This document shows positions 34,389 through 42,650 of a DNA stretch of 64,000 bases, one piece after another (position 1 is the stretch's first letter; each line of letters starts with the position of its first letter). The translations under genes were made by a program, and so were the position numbers. The notes beneath the pieces were generated by a model. It saw only the letters and a program-made list of their open reading frames with translations, ran no database searches and was not told the DNA's origin. Source of the DNA: Georgenia daeguensis. Lineage in GTDB: Bacteria > Actinomycetota > Actinomycetes > Actinomycetales > Actinomycetaceae. The stretch lies in contig NZ_BAABBA010000010.1 in NCBI RefSeq assembly GCF_039537705.1, forward strand, positions 122,945-186,944, given 5' to 3'.

Positions 34389-34919
34389 ATGGCCAGGCAG
34401 CCCGACTACTACCTGATCCTCGGGGTCGCGCCCGACGCGAGCCCGCAGGAGATCGCACGCGCCTACCGCTCGCTCGTCCGCCAGCGCCATCCCGACAGCC
34501 ACCCGGGGGGTGACCAGCAGACAGGCCTCGCCGACATCTACGACGCCTGGGCCGTGCTCCGCGACCCGGCGCGTCGGGCCGACTACGACGGCGCGAACGG
34601 GTCTGACCGCACGAGCTCCCGGCGCACGCCGTCGCCGCAGCCGCCCCAGGGCCGGACGGTGCCCGTGCGGGTGCGCGTGCGCGTGCGGCAGGACGACCCG
34701 GCCGCGCCGCGCGAGGACGCGCCCACGCCATGGTCCACCGGCACGCCCGGACGGCGCCCCACCAGCCCGACGATCGGGGTCGGCCCGACGGTCATGCTCG
34801 GAGCGCGCGGATCGCACCGGCCGCTCAGCGCGCACGGGCCGCTCAGTCCGCTGGCCCCGCCCGACGCCGGACCGGACCTGACCGAACTGCTCCGCGAGCT
34901 CCGGCGTCGCCTGCTCTGA
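34389..34919 (+). CDS. J-domain protein
   Basis: The 176-residue protein has an N-terminal J domain (about residues 6-60) with HPD at positions 34-36. The J domain stimulates Hsp70 (DnaK) ATPase. There is no Gly/Phe region or zinc centre, so it is not DnaJ proper. The remainder is Arg/Pro-rich and probably disordered. The client or membrane target is unknown. It starts at the ATG at 34389 behind a GAGGAG site. Confidence 0.85.
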   Translation: MARQPDYYLILGVAPDASPQEIARAYRSLVRQRHPDSHPGGDQQTGLADIYDAWAVLRDPARRADYDGANGSDRTSSRRTPSPQPPQGRTVPVRVRVRVRQDDPAAPREDAPTPWSTGTPGRRPTSPTIGVGPTVMLGARGSHRPLSAHGPLSPLAPPDAGPDLTELLRELRRRLL

Positions 34920-35063
34920 GCTGCCCGCGGCACACCTCCTGTCCGGTCTATGTCATCCCTGCGCCGTTTGCGCGATGCAGAAGACGCACAGACCGGCCAC
35001 AAGTGAGCCGCTCGGCACGCGGCGCGCCGGAAGTCGAGAGGCGCTGCCCGGCTGGCGCCGCGG

Positions 35064-35402
35064 TCAGATGCTGGGCTGCGGCGGCGTGGGGTCGAGCGGC
35101 CCGTCGGTGCCGCGGCCGGTGTTGCCGACCGGGAAGTCGGGGCCCGAGGAGGAGTGGGTCCCGTTGCCCGAGCGGTGGAGCTTGTCCTTGACGGTGGAGG
35201 CCACCTTGTCGGTCACCGCGGAGCCGCGCTCCTTGGCGATGTCGGTCACCTTGGTCTCGACCTTCTGGACGTTCTCCTGGACGCGCGGGTTCTCCCACAC
35301 CTTGGAGCTCGCCTTCTTGATCTTCTCGTACTGGCCGCGACCGGCGCGTGTCCCGAGGACGTAGCCGAGCCCGGCGCCGACGAAGAACGAGAGCTTGCCC
35401 AT
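35064..35402 (-). CDS. YtxH-like small membrane-associated protein
   Basis: The 112-residue protein begins MGKLSFFVGAGLGYVLGTRAGRGQYEKI, a short hydrophobic segment followed by a charged helix with KVTDIAKERGSAVTDKVASTVKDKL. This matches YtxH-type stress proteins. The C-terminal 35 residues are Gly/Pro-rich. Function is unknown; membrane stress or desiccation roles are typical guesses. It is divergent from ppk2. Confidence 0.8.
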   Translation of the reverse strand: MGKLSFFVGAGLGYVLGTRAGRGQYEKIKKASSKVWENPRVQENVQKVETKVTDIAKERGSAVTDKVASTVKDKLHRSGNGTHSSSGPDFPVGNTGRGTDGPLDPTPPQPSI

Positions 35403-35507
35403 GTGATGAACCTCCGTGCGGTGATGTGGACTGGTGCTGATGCACGAGCCTAGGGCCGATGGCCCGCCCTCGCCCGCGGGCGCCGTCCGCGGTCTAGCCT
35501 TTCATTC

Positions 35508-36440
35508 ATGGCGAACGCGAAGAAGCGGGCCGACGGCGGAGCACGCGCCTCCGTCGTCACGGGTGCCGCCGCACAGGCGGAGGCGGACGGCTCGACCGAC
35601 GTCGCGCCGTCGGAGGCGGTCGGGTTCCGCACCACGAAGATCCCGAACAAGATCTACAACGCCGAGCTCTACCGCCTCCAGGGCGAGCTGGGGAAGCTGC
35701 AGACCTGGGTGAAGTCCACCGGGGCGCGCGTCGTCGTCGTCTTCGAGGGGCGCGACGCGGCCGGCAAGGGCGGCACCATCAAGCGGATCACCGAGTACCT
35801 CTCCCCGCGCGTGGCGCGGATCGCGGCCCTGCCCGCGCCCACCGAGCGCGAGAAGGGCCAGTGGTACTTCCAGCGCTACGTCGAGCACCTGCCCGCGGCC
35901 GGGGAGATGGTGCTGTTCGACCGGTCCTGGTACAACCGCGCCGGCGTCGAGAAGGTCATGGGGTACTGCACGCCCGAGGAGCACAAGCGCTTCCTGCGTC
36001 AGTGCCCGATCTTCGAGCAGATGCTCGTGGAGGACGGTATCCACCTGCGCAAGTACTGGTTCTCGGTCTCCGACGACGTCCAGCTCGAGCGGTTCCGCAA
36101 GCGCCTGACCGACCCGCTGCGGCAGTGGAAGCTCTCCCCGACCGACCTGGAGTCGATCACCCGGTGGGAGGACTTCTCGCGCGCGAAGGACGAGATGATG
36201 GTGCACACGGACACCCAGGTGGCGCCGTGGCACCACGTGGCCAGCGACTCCAAGAAGCAGGCGCGGCTGAACATGATCCACCACCTGCTCGAGTCGCTCC
36301 CCTACCGGGAGGTCCACCAGGACAAGGTCGCGCTGCCGGAGCGTCCGCCGGGGACGGGCTACCAGCGCCCGCCGATCGAGGTCTCCTCCTACGTGCCGGA
36401 CTGGGCGTCGACGCTCGTGGAGGACCCCTCGCGCAGCTGA
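35508..36440 (+). CDS. ppk2: Polyphosphate kinase 2
   Basis: The 310-residue enzyme transfers phosphate between polyphosphate and nucleotides (class I PPK2 usually makes ATP or GTP). It has Walker A in FEGRDAAGKGGTIKRI (near residue 78), the lid motif DRSWYNRAGVEKVMGYC, and SDDVQLERFRKR. A low-complexity N-terminal tail (about 1-40) precedes the core. It is divergent from the YtxH-like gene. The final codons and stop lie in the first copy of a tandem repeat. Confidence 0.93.
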   Translation: MANAKKRADGGARASVVTGAAAQAEADGSTDVAPSEAVGFRTTKIPNKIYNAELYRLQGELGKLQTWVKSTGARVVVVFEGRDAAGKGGTIKRITEYLSPRVARIAALPAPTEREKGQWYFQRYVEHLPAAGEMVLFDRSWYNRAGVEKVMGYCTPEEHKRFLRQCPIFEQMLVEDGIHLRKYWFSVSDDVQLERFRKRLTDPLRQWKLSPTDLESITRWEDFSRAKDEMMVHTDTQVAPWHHVASDSKKQARLNMIHHLLESLPYREVHQDKVALPERPPGTGYQRPPIEVSSYVPDWASTLVEDPSRS

Positions 36441-36577
36441 CCTCCCGCCGCCGCCAGCCCGCCGCCCCGCCGGCCCGCCGCGCCGCCAGGCCCGCCGCGC
36501 AGCTGACCTCCCGCCGCCGCCGCCAGGCCCGCCGCGCAGCTGACCTCCCGCCGCCGCCAGCCCGCCGCACCGTCAGG
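36431..36577 (+). repeat. Tandem repeats copying the ppk2 3' end
   Basis: Three copies of a unit beginning GCGCAGCTGACCTCCCGCCG start at 36431, 36497 and 36534, spaced 66 and 37 bp apart. The first contains the ppk2 stop codon (the TGA in GCAGCTGACC). The rest of the stretch is GCC/CGC low-complexity. No gene is seen between 36441 and 36666. Confidence 0.85.
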
Positions 36578-36666
36578 CCGCACCCCGGCCGGCCTGCCGG
36601 ATCGCCCCGCTTGGCGCGTGCCCGGACGGCGGCGTAGAACGACACGGTGAGCTTTTCGAGGACCCA

Positions 36667-37959
36667 GTGACCGCGGCGAGCCTGTACGACCGGCTCGTTC
36701 GCACGCCGGAGGGCGCCACCGACGCGATGGCGCCGGAGACCGCCCGGGACGTGCCGCGCAACGGGCTGCGGCAGATCGTCGCCCAGGCGCTGCAGAGCAC
36801 GGGCGACCAGGTGGTCAACGCCAAGACCGTGCTGCCGTGGCTGTTCGCCGCGCTCGGCGCACCCGGCGCACTGGTCGGCCTCCTCGTGCCGATCCGCGAG
36901 TCCGGGTCGATGCTCCCGCAGGCGGCGATGGTCCCGTGGGTGAGGCGCCACCGGGTGCGCAAGTGGCTGTGGGTCGCCGGGTCGGCCGGGCAGGCGCTGG
37001 CCACGGCCGCCATGGCGGTGACCGCGGCGACGGCGACCGGCACGGCGGCCGGCGTCGCGATCCTCGTGGCCCTCGCCGTCTTCTCCCTCTCGCGCGCCCT
37101 GAACTCCCTCGCCAGCAAGGACGTCCTCGGCCGCACGATCCCCAAGGGGCAGCGGGGCCAGATCAACGGGCTGGCGACCGTGCTCTCCGGCGTCGTCGCG
37201 ATCACCGTCGGGGTGGGCATCCGCCTCCTCGGCGGGGACGACGCCGGACCGCTCGTGGTGCTGCTCGCCGCCGCCGCCCTGACGTGGGTGGCGGGGCTCG
37301 TCGTGTACGCCGGCATCCGCGAGCCCGCGGAGGAGCTTGCCCCGGCCCCGGCCGACGGCGGCGGCTGGGCGAGCCGCTCCGTCGCCCTGCTCCGGGAGGA
37401 CGGCACCTTCCGCCGCTTCGTGCTCGTGCGGACGCTGCTGCTCGTCTCCGCGCTCAGCCCGCCGTTCGTCGTCGCCCTCGCCGCCGAGCACGGCGGCGGA
37501 CTGGGCGGGCTGGGGGCGTTCGTCGTCGCCTCCGGCGTGGCCAGCCTGATCGGCGGGCGGCTGTTCGGTCGGTGGGCCGACCGGTCCAGCCGGCTGCTGA
37601 TGATCTGGGGCGCCGGCGCGGCGTCCACGGTGATCCTCCTCTTCCTCGGGCTGCTGCTGATGCCTGCGGTGCGCGACTGGACGCTGCTGTACCCGGTGGT
37701 CCATCTGCTGCTGGCGCTGACGCACACCGGCGTGCGGGTGGCGCGCAAGACGTACGTGGTGGACATGGCGCAGGGCGACCGCCGCACCGAGTACGTGGCC
37801 GTGGCCAACACCGCGATGGGGGTGCTGCTGCTGGTGGCCGGGGCGGTCTCGAGTGCGCTCGCGCTGCTCGGGCCCCAGGCTGCGCTGGTGTTCCTCGCGC
37901 TGCTGGGCGTGGCGGGGGTGGTCGCCGGCCGCACGCTGCCGGAGGTCAGCGCGCGCTGA
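36667..37959 (+). CDS. MFS transporter
   Basis: The 430-residue protein has about twelve hydrophobic segments and a loop with the MFS-like GGRLFGRWADRSSRLLMIWGAG. The first 55 residues are soluble. It looks like a sugar-phosphate or efflux MFS member; I cannot name a substrate. GTG at 36667 was selected because it directly precedes the conserved coding sequence. A strong terminator hairpin overlaps the stop codon. Confidence 0.82.
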   Translation: MTAASLYDRLVRTPEGATDAMAPETARDVPRNGLRQIVAQALQSTGDQVVNAKTVLPWLFAALGAPGALVGLLVPIRESGSMLPQAAMVPWVRRHRVRKWLWVAGSAGQALATAAMAVTAATATGTAAGVAILVALAVFSLSRALNSLASKDVLGRTIPKGQRGQINGLATVLSGVVAITVGVGIRLLGGDDAGPLVVLLAAAALTWVAGLVVYAGIREPAEELAPAPADGGGWASRSVALLREDGTFRRFVLVRTLLLVSALSPPFVVALAAEHGGGLGGLGAFVVASGVASLIGGRLFGRWADRSSRLLMIWGAGAASTVILLFLGLLLMPAVRDWTLLYPVVHLLLALTHTGVRVARKTYVVDMAQGDRRTEYVAVANTAMGVLLLVAGAVSSALALLGPQAALVFLALLGVAGVVAGRTLPEVSAR

Positions 37960-37987
37960 GGCCCGCCGCCTCGGTGCGGCCTCAGCG
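37954..37987 (+). terminator. Hairpin overlapping the MFS stop codon
   Basis: CGCTGAGGCC (37954-37963) pairs perfectly with GGCCTCAGCG (37978-37987). The stem includes the TGA stop. It is the likely end of the MFS transcript. Confidence 0.65.
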
Positions 37988-38060
37988 TGAAGACCGACAT
38001 CTCAGTCGACGACCGCTGTCTGGACCTCCGTCCTCGGCTCGGACGGCGGTCCTCACGAGC

Positions 38061-38119
38061 GTGGGTGTGGGTGGGCGTGGGTGTGGGCATGGCGTGTGGG
38101 TGTGGGCGTGGCGTGTGGA
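38061..38119 (+). repeat. GT-rich tandem-like stretch with five GGG runs
   Basis: GGG runs at 38063-38065, 38069-38071, 38073-38075, 38079-38081 and 38085-38087 are separated by 1-3 bases, which satisfies the G-quadruplex rule on the plus strand. The following bases continue as GTGTGGG/GCGTGG imperfect repeats up to the cmtR promoter. Confidence 0.7.
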
Positions 38120-38127
38120 TCTGGGAA

Positions 38128-38146
38128 CGGTACCGGTGGCTATCAT
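38128..38146 (+). promoter_or_regulatory. Promoter with palindrome upstream of cmtR
   Basis: TATCAT (38141-38146) is a good -10 candidate and lies only 6 bases from the ATG at 38153. There is no ribosome site, so the mRNA may be leaderless. CGGTACCG (38128-38135) is a palindrome upstream of it that could be an operator. Confidence 0.5.
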
Positions 38147-38152
38147 CGTCCT

Positions 38153-38536
38153 ATGACGATGCTACCGACCGATCTCGATCGGATGACGGCGGAACGCGGG
38201 GCCGGTCCGGACACCCTCGAGCCCGCGGCCGCTCTTTTCCACAGCCTCTCGGACCCGACCCGGCTGACGATCCTGCAGCACCTCACCGCCGGGGAGCACC
38301 GCGTGCGGGACCTCACGGAGCATCTCGGGCTGGCGCAGTCGACGGTCAGCGCACACCTCGCCTGCCTCAAGGACTGCGGCCTGGTGGACTCTCGCCCGCA
38401 GGGTCGCGCCTCGCTGTACTCGCTCACCACGGACCGCCAGCTGCTGGCCCTGCTGGCCGCCGCCGAGGACCTGCTCTCGGCCACCGGGTACGCGGTGACG
38501 CTCTGCCCCACCTACGGCATCGGGGCCGGCAAGTGA
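38153..38536 (+). CDS. cmtR: CmtR-type Cd(II)/Pb(II)-sensing repressor
   Basis: The 127-residue ArsR-family protein has the metal site of Mycobacterium CmtR: Cys71 and Cys75 in the DNA-recognition helix (HLACLKDCGL) and Cys118 near the end (TLCPTYG). In CmtR these three cysteines bind Cd or Pb and release DNA. The winged-helix core (LSDPTRLTILQHLTAGEHRVRDLTEHLGLAQSTVSAHLA) is normal. It overlaps the first cation transporter (GTGA), so it regulates that operon. Zn response is possible; the Cys3 site favours soft metals. Confidence 0.9.
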   Translation: MTMLPTDLDRMTAERGAGPDTLEPAAALFHSLSDPTRLTILQHLTAGEHRVRDLTEHLGLAQSTVSAHLACLKDCGLVDSRPQGRASLYSLTTDRQLLALLAAAEDLLSATGYAVTLCPTYGIGAGK

Positions 38537-39213
38537 CGGCGACCCTCACACCCACCGAGACCGAGCAGCTCACCCGCCGCGGTCTGCACCTGGCGCGTTT
38601 CACCGTCGCCTACAACCTGGCCGAGGGGGCCGTCGCGATCACCGCCGGCCTGCTCGCCGGGCTGGTCTCCGTGGTCGGCTTCGGCGTCGACTCCGCGATC
38701 GAGTCGATCTCCGCCGTCCTCGTCGCCATGCGCCTGTCCGCCCGGCTGCGCCACGGCGCCGCCGACGAGCGCCGCGAGCGCCGGGCCCTTCGGCTCGTCG
38801 CGACGACGTTCTTCCTCCTCGCCGCGTACGTGACGTTCGAGGGCGTCCGGAGCCTGGTCGAGGGCGAGACGCCGGACCGCTCCCCCGTGGCGGTCGGCCT
38901 GCTCGTCGCGTCGGTCGTGGTCATGCCGCTCCTCGCCGCGGCGAAGAGGCGGGTGGGCCTGGCGCTGCGGGACAACCTCATCCTCGCCGACGCCGCCGAG
39001 ACGAAGATCTGCGTCCTTCTCAGCGTCTCCACCCTGCTGGGCCTCGTCCTGTTCCAGCTCACCGGCGCCGCCTGGATCGATCCGGTGGCGGGCTTCGTGA
39101 TCGCCGCCTTCGCCGTCCACGAGGGCCGCGAGGCGTGGGAGGGCGAGCTCGTCGAGGACGACGGGGAGGACGACGACGAGGACGCAGTGGACGACGACGA
39201 GACGCCCCGATGA
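38533..39213 (+). CDS. Cation transporter, cation diffusion facilitator-like
   Basis: The 226-residue protein has about five or six membrane helices with the CDF core: TVAYNLAEGAVAITAGLLAGLVSVVGFGVDSAIESISAVLV (helices 1-2 with the HD/DxxxD-like metal site at Asp) and later DNLILADAAETKICVLLSVSTLLGLVL. It lacks the usual C-terminal cytoplasmic domain and instead ends in a run of Asp/Glu residues. It is translationally coupled to cmtR and to the next transporter. Metal is probably Cd, Zn or Pb. Confidence 0.85.
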   Translation: MTATLTPTETEQLTRRGLHLARFTVAYNLAEGAVAITAGLLAGLVSVVGFGVDSAIESISAVLVAMRLSARLRHGAADERRERRALRLVATTFFLLAAYVTFEGVRSLVEGETPDRSPVAVGLLVASVVVMPLLAAAKRRVGLALRDNLILADAAETKICVLLSVSTLLGLVLFQLTGAAWIDPVAGFVIAAFAVHEGREAWEGELVEDDGEDDDEDAVDDDETPR

Positions 39214-40115
39214 GCCACGACCACGGGCACTCCACCGGCCGGAACCGGCTGGCGATCGCCCTCGCCGTCACGGCGGTGATCCTGGTGGCCGAGGTCGTAG
39301 GTTCCTGGTGGACCGGCTCCCTCGCGCTGCTCGTGGACGCGGGGCACATGCTCGTGGATGCCGGTGGCCTCACCATGGCCCTCGTCGCGGCCACACTCGC
39401 GGCACGCCCGGCGACGGCGCAGCGGACCTGGGGCTACCGGCGCGCGGAGGTCCTGGCGGCCGCCGCGCAGGCGCTCGTCCTCTTCGCCGTCGCGGTCTAC
39501 GCCTTCATCGAGGGCGTCCGGCGGCTCTCGGCACCGCCCGAGATCCCCGGTGCGGAGCTCCTCGCGTTCGGCGTGCTCGGCCTGCTTGGCAACCTCGTGG
39601 CCATCGTCGTGCTCGCCGGCGGGCGCTCCACCAGCATCAACATGCGGGCGGCCTTCCTCGAGGTCCTCAACGACGCGCTCGGCTCGATCGCGGTGATCGT
39701 CAGCGCCGTCGTCATCGCCACCACGTCGTTCGCCCGCGCGGACGCCCTCGCCGGCATGTTCATCAGCCTGCTCATCGTCCCGCGCACGGTCGCGCTGCTG
39801 CGCGAGACCACCCACGTGCTCCTCGAGGCCACGCCCCGGGGCCTGGACCTGCACGCCGTGCGCGAGCACATCCTCGACCTCGAGCACGTGCTCGACGTCC
39901 ACGACCTGCACGCCTCCCAGATCACCACCGGGCTGCCCGTCCTCTCCGCGCACGTGGTGCTGGACGACTCCTGCTTCCGGGACGGCCACGCCCCGCAGGT
40001 GCTCGACCTGCTGCAGTCGTGCGTCGCCCGGCACTTCCCGGTCAGCGTCGAGCACTCCACGTTCCAGCTCGAACCAGCCACGCACGCGACGCACGAGCTG
40101 CACCGGCACCGCTGA
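39210..40115 (+). CDS. Cation diffusion facilitator (CzcD-like)
   Basis: The 301-residue protein is a full-length CDF: a His-rich N-terminus (MSHDHGHS), and six helices with LALLVDAGHMLVDAGGLTMAL (HxxxD metal site). A second site, FLEVLNDALGSIAVIVSAVV, follows, and a C-terminal cytoplasmic domain has VHDLHASQITTGLPVLSAHVVL. It exports Zn, Cd or Co. It overlaps the previous gene by four bases (ATGA), making cmtR and two CDF genes one coupled unit. Confidence 0.92.
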   Translation: MSHDHGHSTGRNRLAIALAVTAVILVAEVVGSWWTGSLALLVDAGHMLVDAGGLTMALVAATLAARPATAQRTWGYRRAEVLAAAAQALVLFAVAVYAFIEGVRRLSAPPEIPGAELLAFGVLGLLGNLVAIVVLAGGRSTSINMRAAFLEVLNDALGSIAVIVSAVVIATTSFARADALAGMFISLLIVPRTVALLRETTHVLLEATPRGLDLHAVREHILDLEHVLDVHDLHASQITTGLPVLSAHVVLDDSCFRDGHAPQVLDLLQSCVARHFPVSVEHSTFQLEPATHATHELHRHR

Positions 40116-40189
40116 CCCGGATGGCGCCGCTGCCCCCGGGCACTGCGAAACCGCCGTCACCAGTGCGGCGGCGGGGGAAGGATGACGGC

Positions 40190-41440
40190 GTGAACCGCGC
40201 CCGCTGGGGCGCCGTCGCCCCCCTGATCCTCGGCACGACGGCGTCCCAGGCCCTTCTGGTGGTGCTGGCGCCGACCGTGGTGGCGATCGGGGCGGACCTC
40301 GGCGCGTCGGTGGCCACCGTGGGGCAGGCACGGTCGGTCACCGCCGCCGTCGCCATCACCGTCTCCGTCATCCTCAGCACGCGGCCCGCCGTCTGGCCGG
40401 TCCCGCGCCTGCTGAAGGCCGGGGCGCTGCTCGCCGTGCTGGCGTGCGCCCTGGTGGCGGCCGCCGGGTCGGTGGGGACGTTCCTCGCCGCCCACGTGCT
40501 CGTCGGCATCGCGTTCGCGCTCCTGCTCTCCGGCGGCTTCGGCGGGCTGGGGAGCTTCGAGGGCTCGGAGCGGGCGTGGGCCGCCGGGCACGTCGCGGCC
40601 GCCAACGCCCTGGCGTGGGTGGTCGTGAACCCGGTCGCCGCCTGGCTGACCGCCGCATGGTCGTGGCGGGCTGCACAGGCCGTCCCGGCGACGATCGCCG
40701 TCGTGGCCCTGCTGTCGGCGCGGAGGTCCGTGCCGGTCGAGGCGGCACCGGAATCGGGGCCGGCGGGGCCGGGACTCGCCCCGCCGGGGTCGGGACTCGC
40801 ACCGCCGGGCCCGATGGCGACGGCGCAGCCGTCGGTGACGGCCGGGCGGTGGGCCCCGCTCACCGACCCGTCGGCGCGTCGCTGGGTGGTGGCCGAGACG
40901 GCGGCGTTCACCGCCTGGACCTCTCTGCTGACCTTCGCGGGCGCCTACTTCATCCAGCGGACCGCGGCGGACGAGGCGACGGTCGGCTGGCTGCTCGCGG
41001 CGGGCGCGGCGGCGTACCTGCTGACGTCGACGCGCTCCGCGGTCCTCGCACGGCGGCTGCGCACGCGGACGCTGGTGGCCGCGTCGGCGACGGCCATGGG
41101 CCTGCTGATGCCGCTCATGCTCGCGGTCGCCTCGACACGCGTCGGCGCCGTCGTCGCCTTCTGCCTCCTCGGGCTCCTCGCCGGGATCCGCACTCCGGCC
41201 TCCGCCCGCCTTGGTCTGGACCAGCTGCCGGGCAGGTCCGGCGCCATGATGGCGACACGGACCGCCGCGACCCAGCTGGGTTACCTGCTCGGCGCCGTCG
41301 CGGGCGGCACCCTCATCGCCGTGTGGGGCTACCGGGCGCTGGGGCTGGCGCTGGGCGCCGTCATGCTGCTCTCCGCGGCACTCGCGCTCCGCATCGCGGA
41401 CAGCCGGCGGCCGCCGGGGGCGTCGGGCAGTGTCCGCTGA
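40190..41440 (+). CDS. MFS transporter
   Basis: The 416-residue protein has about twelve helices, with an Ala/Pro/Gly-rich central loop (PESGPAGPGLAPPGSGLAPPGP). It resembles arabinose-efflux-like MFS proteins. Substrate unknown. I chose GTG 40190, which has a GGGGGAAGG site; an ATG at 40121 would add a Pro-rich tail. It follows the CDF gene by 74 bp and may share the metal-responsive transcript. Confidence 0.8.
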   Translation: MNRARWGAVAPLILGTTASQALLVVLAPTVVAIGADLGASVATVGQARSVTAAVAITVSVILSTRPAVWPVPRLLKAGALLAVLACALVAAAGSVGTFLAAHVLVGIAFALLLSGGFGGLGSFEGSERAWAAGHVAAANALAWVVVNPVAAWLTAAWSWRAAQAVPATIAVVALLSARRSVPVEAAPESGPAGPGLAPPGSGLAPPGPMATAQPSVTAGRWAPLTDPSARRWVVAETAAFTAWTSLLTFAGAYFIQRTAADEATVGWLLAAGAAAYLLTSTRSAVLARRLRTRTLVAASATAMGLLMPLMLAVASTRVGAVVAFCLLGLLAGIRTPASARLGLDQLPGRSGAMMATRTAATQLGYLLGAVAGGTLIAVWGYRALGLALGAVMLLSAALALRIADSRRPPGASGSVR

Positions 41441-41470
41441 ACCTGTGGCGGCCGTCCCCGACGAGCCGGG

Positions 41471-41872
41471 TCAGTTCATCGCGGCGAGCAGATCGGTGCA
41501 GACCTGCTCGCACGCGCCGCACGCCTCGGCGCACACCCGGCAGTGCTCGTGCATGTCCGCATGCGTCTCGCACTCCTCGCCGCAGGTACGGCACGCGATG
41601 ACACACGCCTGGAGCTGGGCCCGGACGATGGTCAGATCGGTGTCCGTGCGGCGGGACAGCAGCCGCAGCGTCGTGGCGCACACGTCGGCGCAGTCCAGGT
41701 CGGTGCGGATGCAGCGGCGGAGCTCAGAGACCATGCCCTCGGCGAGGCAGGCGTCGGCGCAGGTGGTGCACGCCTGGGCACAGGCGGCGAGCGCGTCGAT
41801 CGCGCGGGCGAGCAGATCGGTGTCGACGGTGGCCTGCTCGGGGTGCGAGCCCAGCATCTCGGCGGTCCTCAT
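41471..41872 (-). CDS. Cys-rich four-helix-bundle copper-binding protein (Csp-like)
   Basis: The 133-residue protein contains sixteen cysteines, nearly all spaced along four helices as CxxxC or CxxC (AACAQACTTCADAC and ACVIACRTCGEEC with EHCRVCAEACGACEQVC). This matches the cytosolic copper storage proteins, which fill the helix core with Cu(I). There is no signal peptide. A three-base-rich spacing keeps the Cys on the inward face. It converges with the MFS gene and is next to the CmtR operon. Confidence 0.88.
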   Translation of the reverse strand: MRTAEMLGSHPEQATVDTDLLARAIDALAACAQACTTCADACLAEGMVSELRRCIRTDLDCADVCATTLRLLSRRTDTDLTIVRAQLQACVIACRTCGEECETHADMHEHCRVCAEACGACEQVCTDLLAAMN

Positions 41873-42029
41873 GACGTTCCTTCCGGTTGCGGGTCGGGCG
41901 CGGCGCGGGCGGCCACCACCCGTCGGTTCCCTCGACGGTACGAACCGCAGCCGACCCCCGCACCCGGGGATCGTCCGCCGCTCTCGGGGAGCGTCCGCCT
42001 GGGCCGGGCGGCGAGCATCGGCACGCCCG

Positions 42030-42500
42030 TCAGCGGACGACGGCGACACGCTCCCGCACGCCGGGCGACGCCGGGCCGAGGCGACGTGCGAGGGCGGCCG
42101 CGAGCCGCGAGGTCGCCACCGCCTGGGCGACGATCACCACGGGGAACGCCGCGAGCACGACGACCGTGAGGACCTGGAGCAGCCCTCCGGCGGCGAACGC
42201 CGTGCGGTCCTCCTGCAGCGGGATCACCACGCTCTGGAAGAGCAGCACCGCGGCCCCGAGCGCGAGCAGCACGCGGCTGGTCCGGCGCGCGCCGAGGGCC
42301 GCAGCCACCGCGCCGGGCACCGTCATCGCGGCGAACACGGCCAGGATGCCCAGCGTCCCCGTGAGAGAGAAGCGGCCCTCCTCACCGGACAGCACCACGA
42401 GCAGACGCATGAGCACCCGCGCGAGGCCACCCGCGAGGAGAGCGAGCACGAGGGCCGCGAGGAACCCCGCGCCCAGCCGGGGCACGAGCTGTCGAATCAT
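42030..42500 (-). CDS. Membrane protein of unknown function
   Basis: The 156-residue protein has about four hydrophobic segments (LGAGFLAALVLALLAGGLARVLM, GTLGILAVFAAMTVPGAVAAALG, VLLALGAAVLLFQSVVIPL, LLQVLTVVVLAAFPVVIVAQAV). I find no family motif. The ATG at 42500 was preferred because upstream residues are not membrane-like and read into unrelated sequence. It lies 157 bp upstream of the copper-binding protein on the same strand. Confidence 0.65.
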   Translation of the reverse strand: MIRQLVPRLGAGFLAALVLALLAGGLARVLMRLLVVLSGEEGRFSLTGTLGILAVFAAMTVPGAVAAALGARRTSRVLLALGAAVLLFQSVVIPLQEDRTAFAAGGLLQVLTVVVLAAFPVVIVAQAVATSRLAAALARRLGPASPGVRERVAVVR

Positions 42501-42650
42501 GGCTGGTTCCGATCTCCCCGGGAGGCTGGGCGAACGTGCGGTCGCCGTCGACCGCGCCGCCCCGGAGAGTAGCGACATCCCGTGCCGACGCGACAGCCGC
42601 CACAACGGGGGATGCGGCTCGCCGACGGGCGGGCGGGCCGGAGCGGAACG

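Noticed and set aside
38061..38119. Counting the GT-rich run as coding sequence upstream of cmtR
   Set aside because: The frame running through it has repeated Gly/Val/Cys residues with no conservation, and the -10 box sits just before the ATG at 38153.
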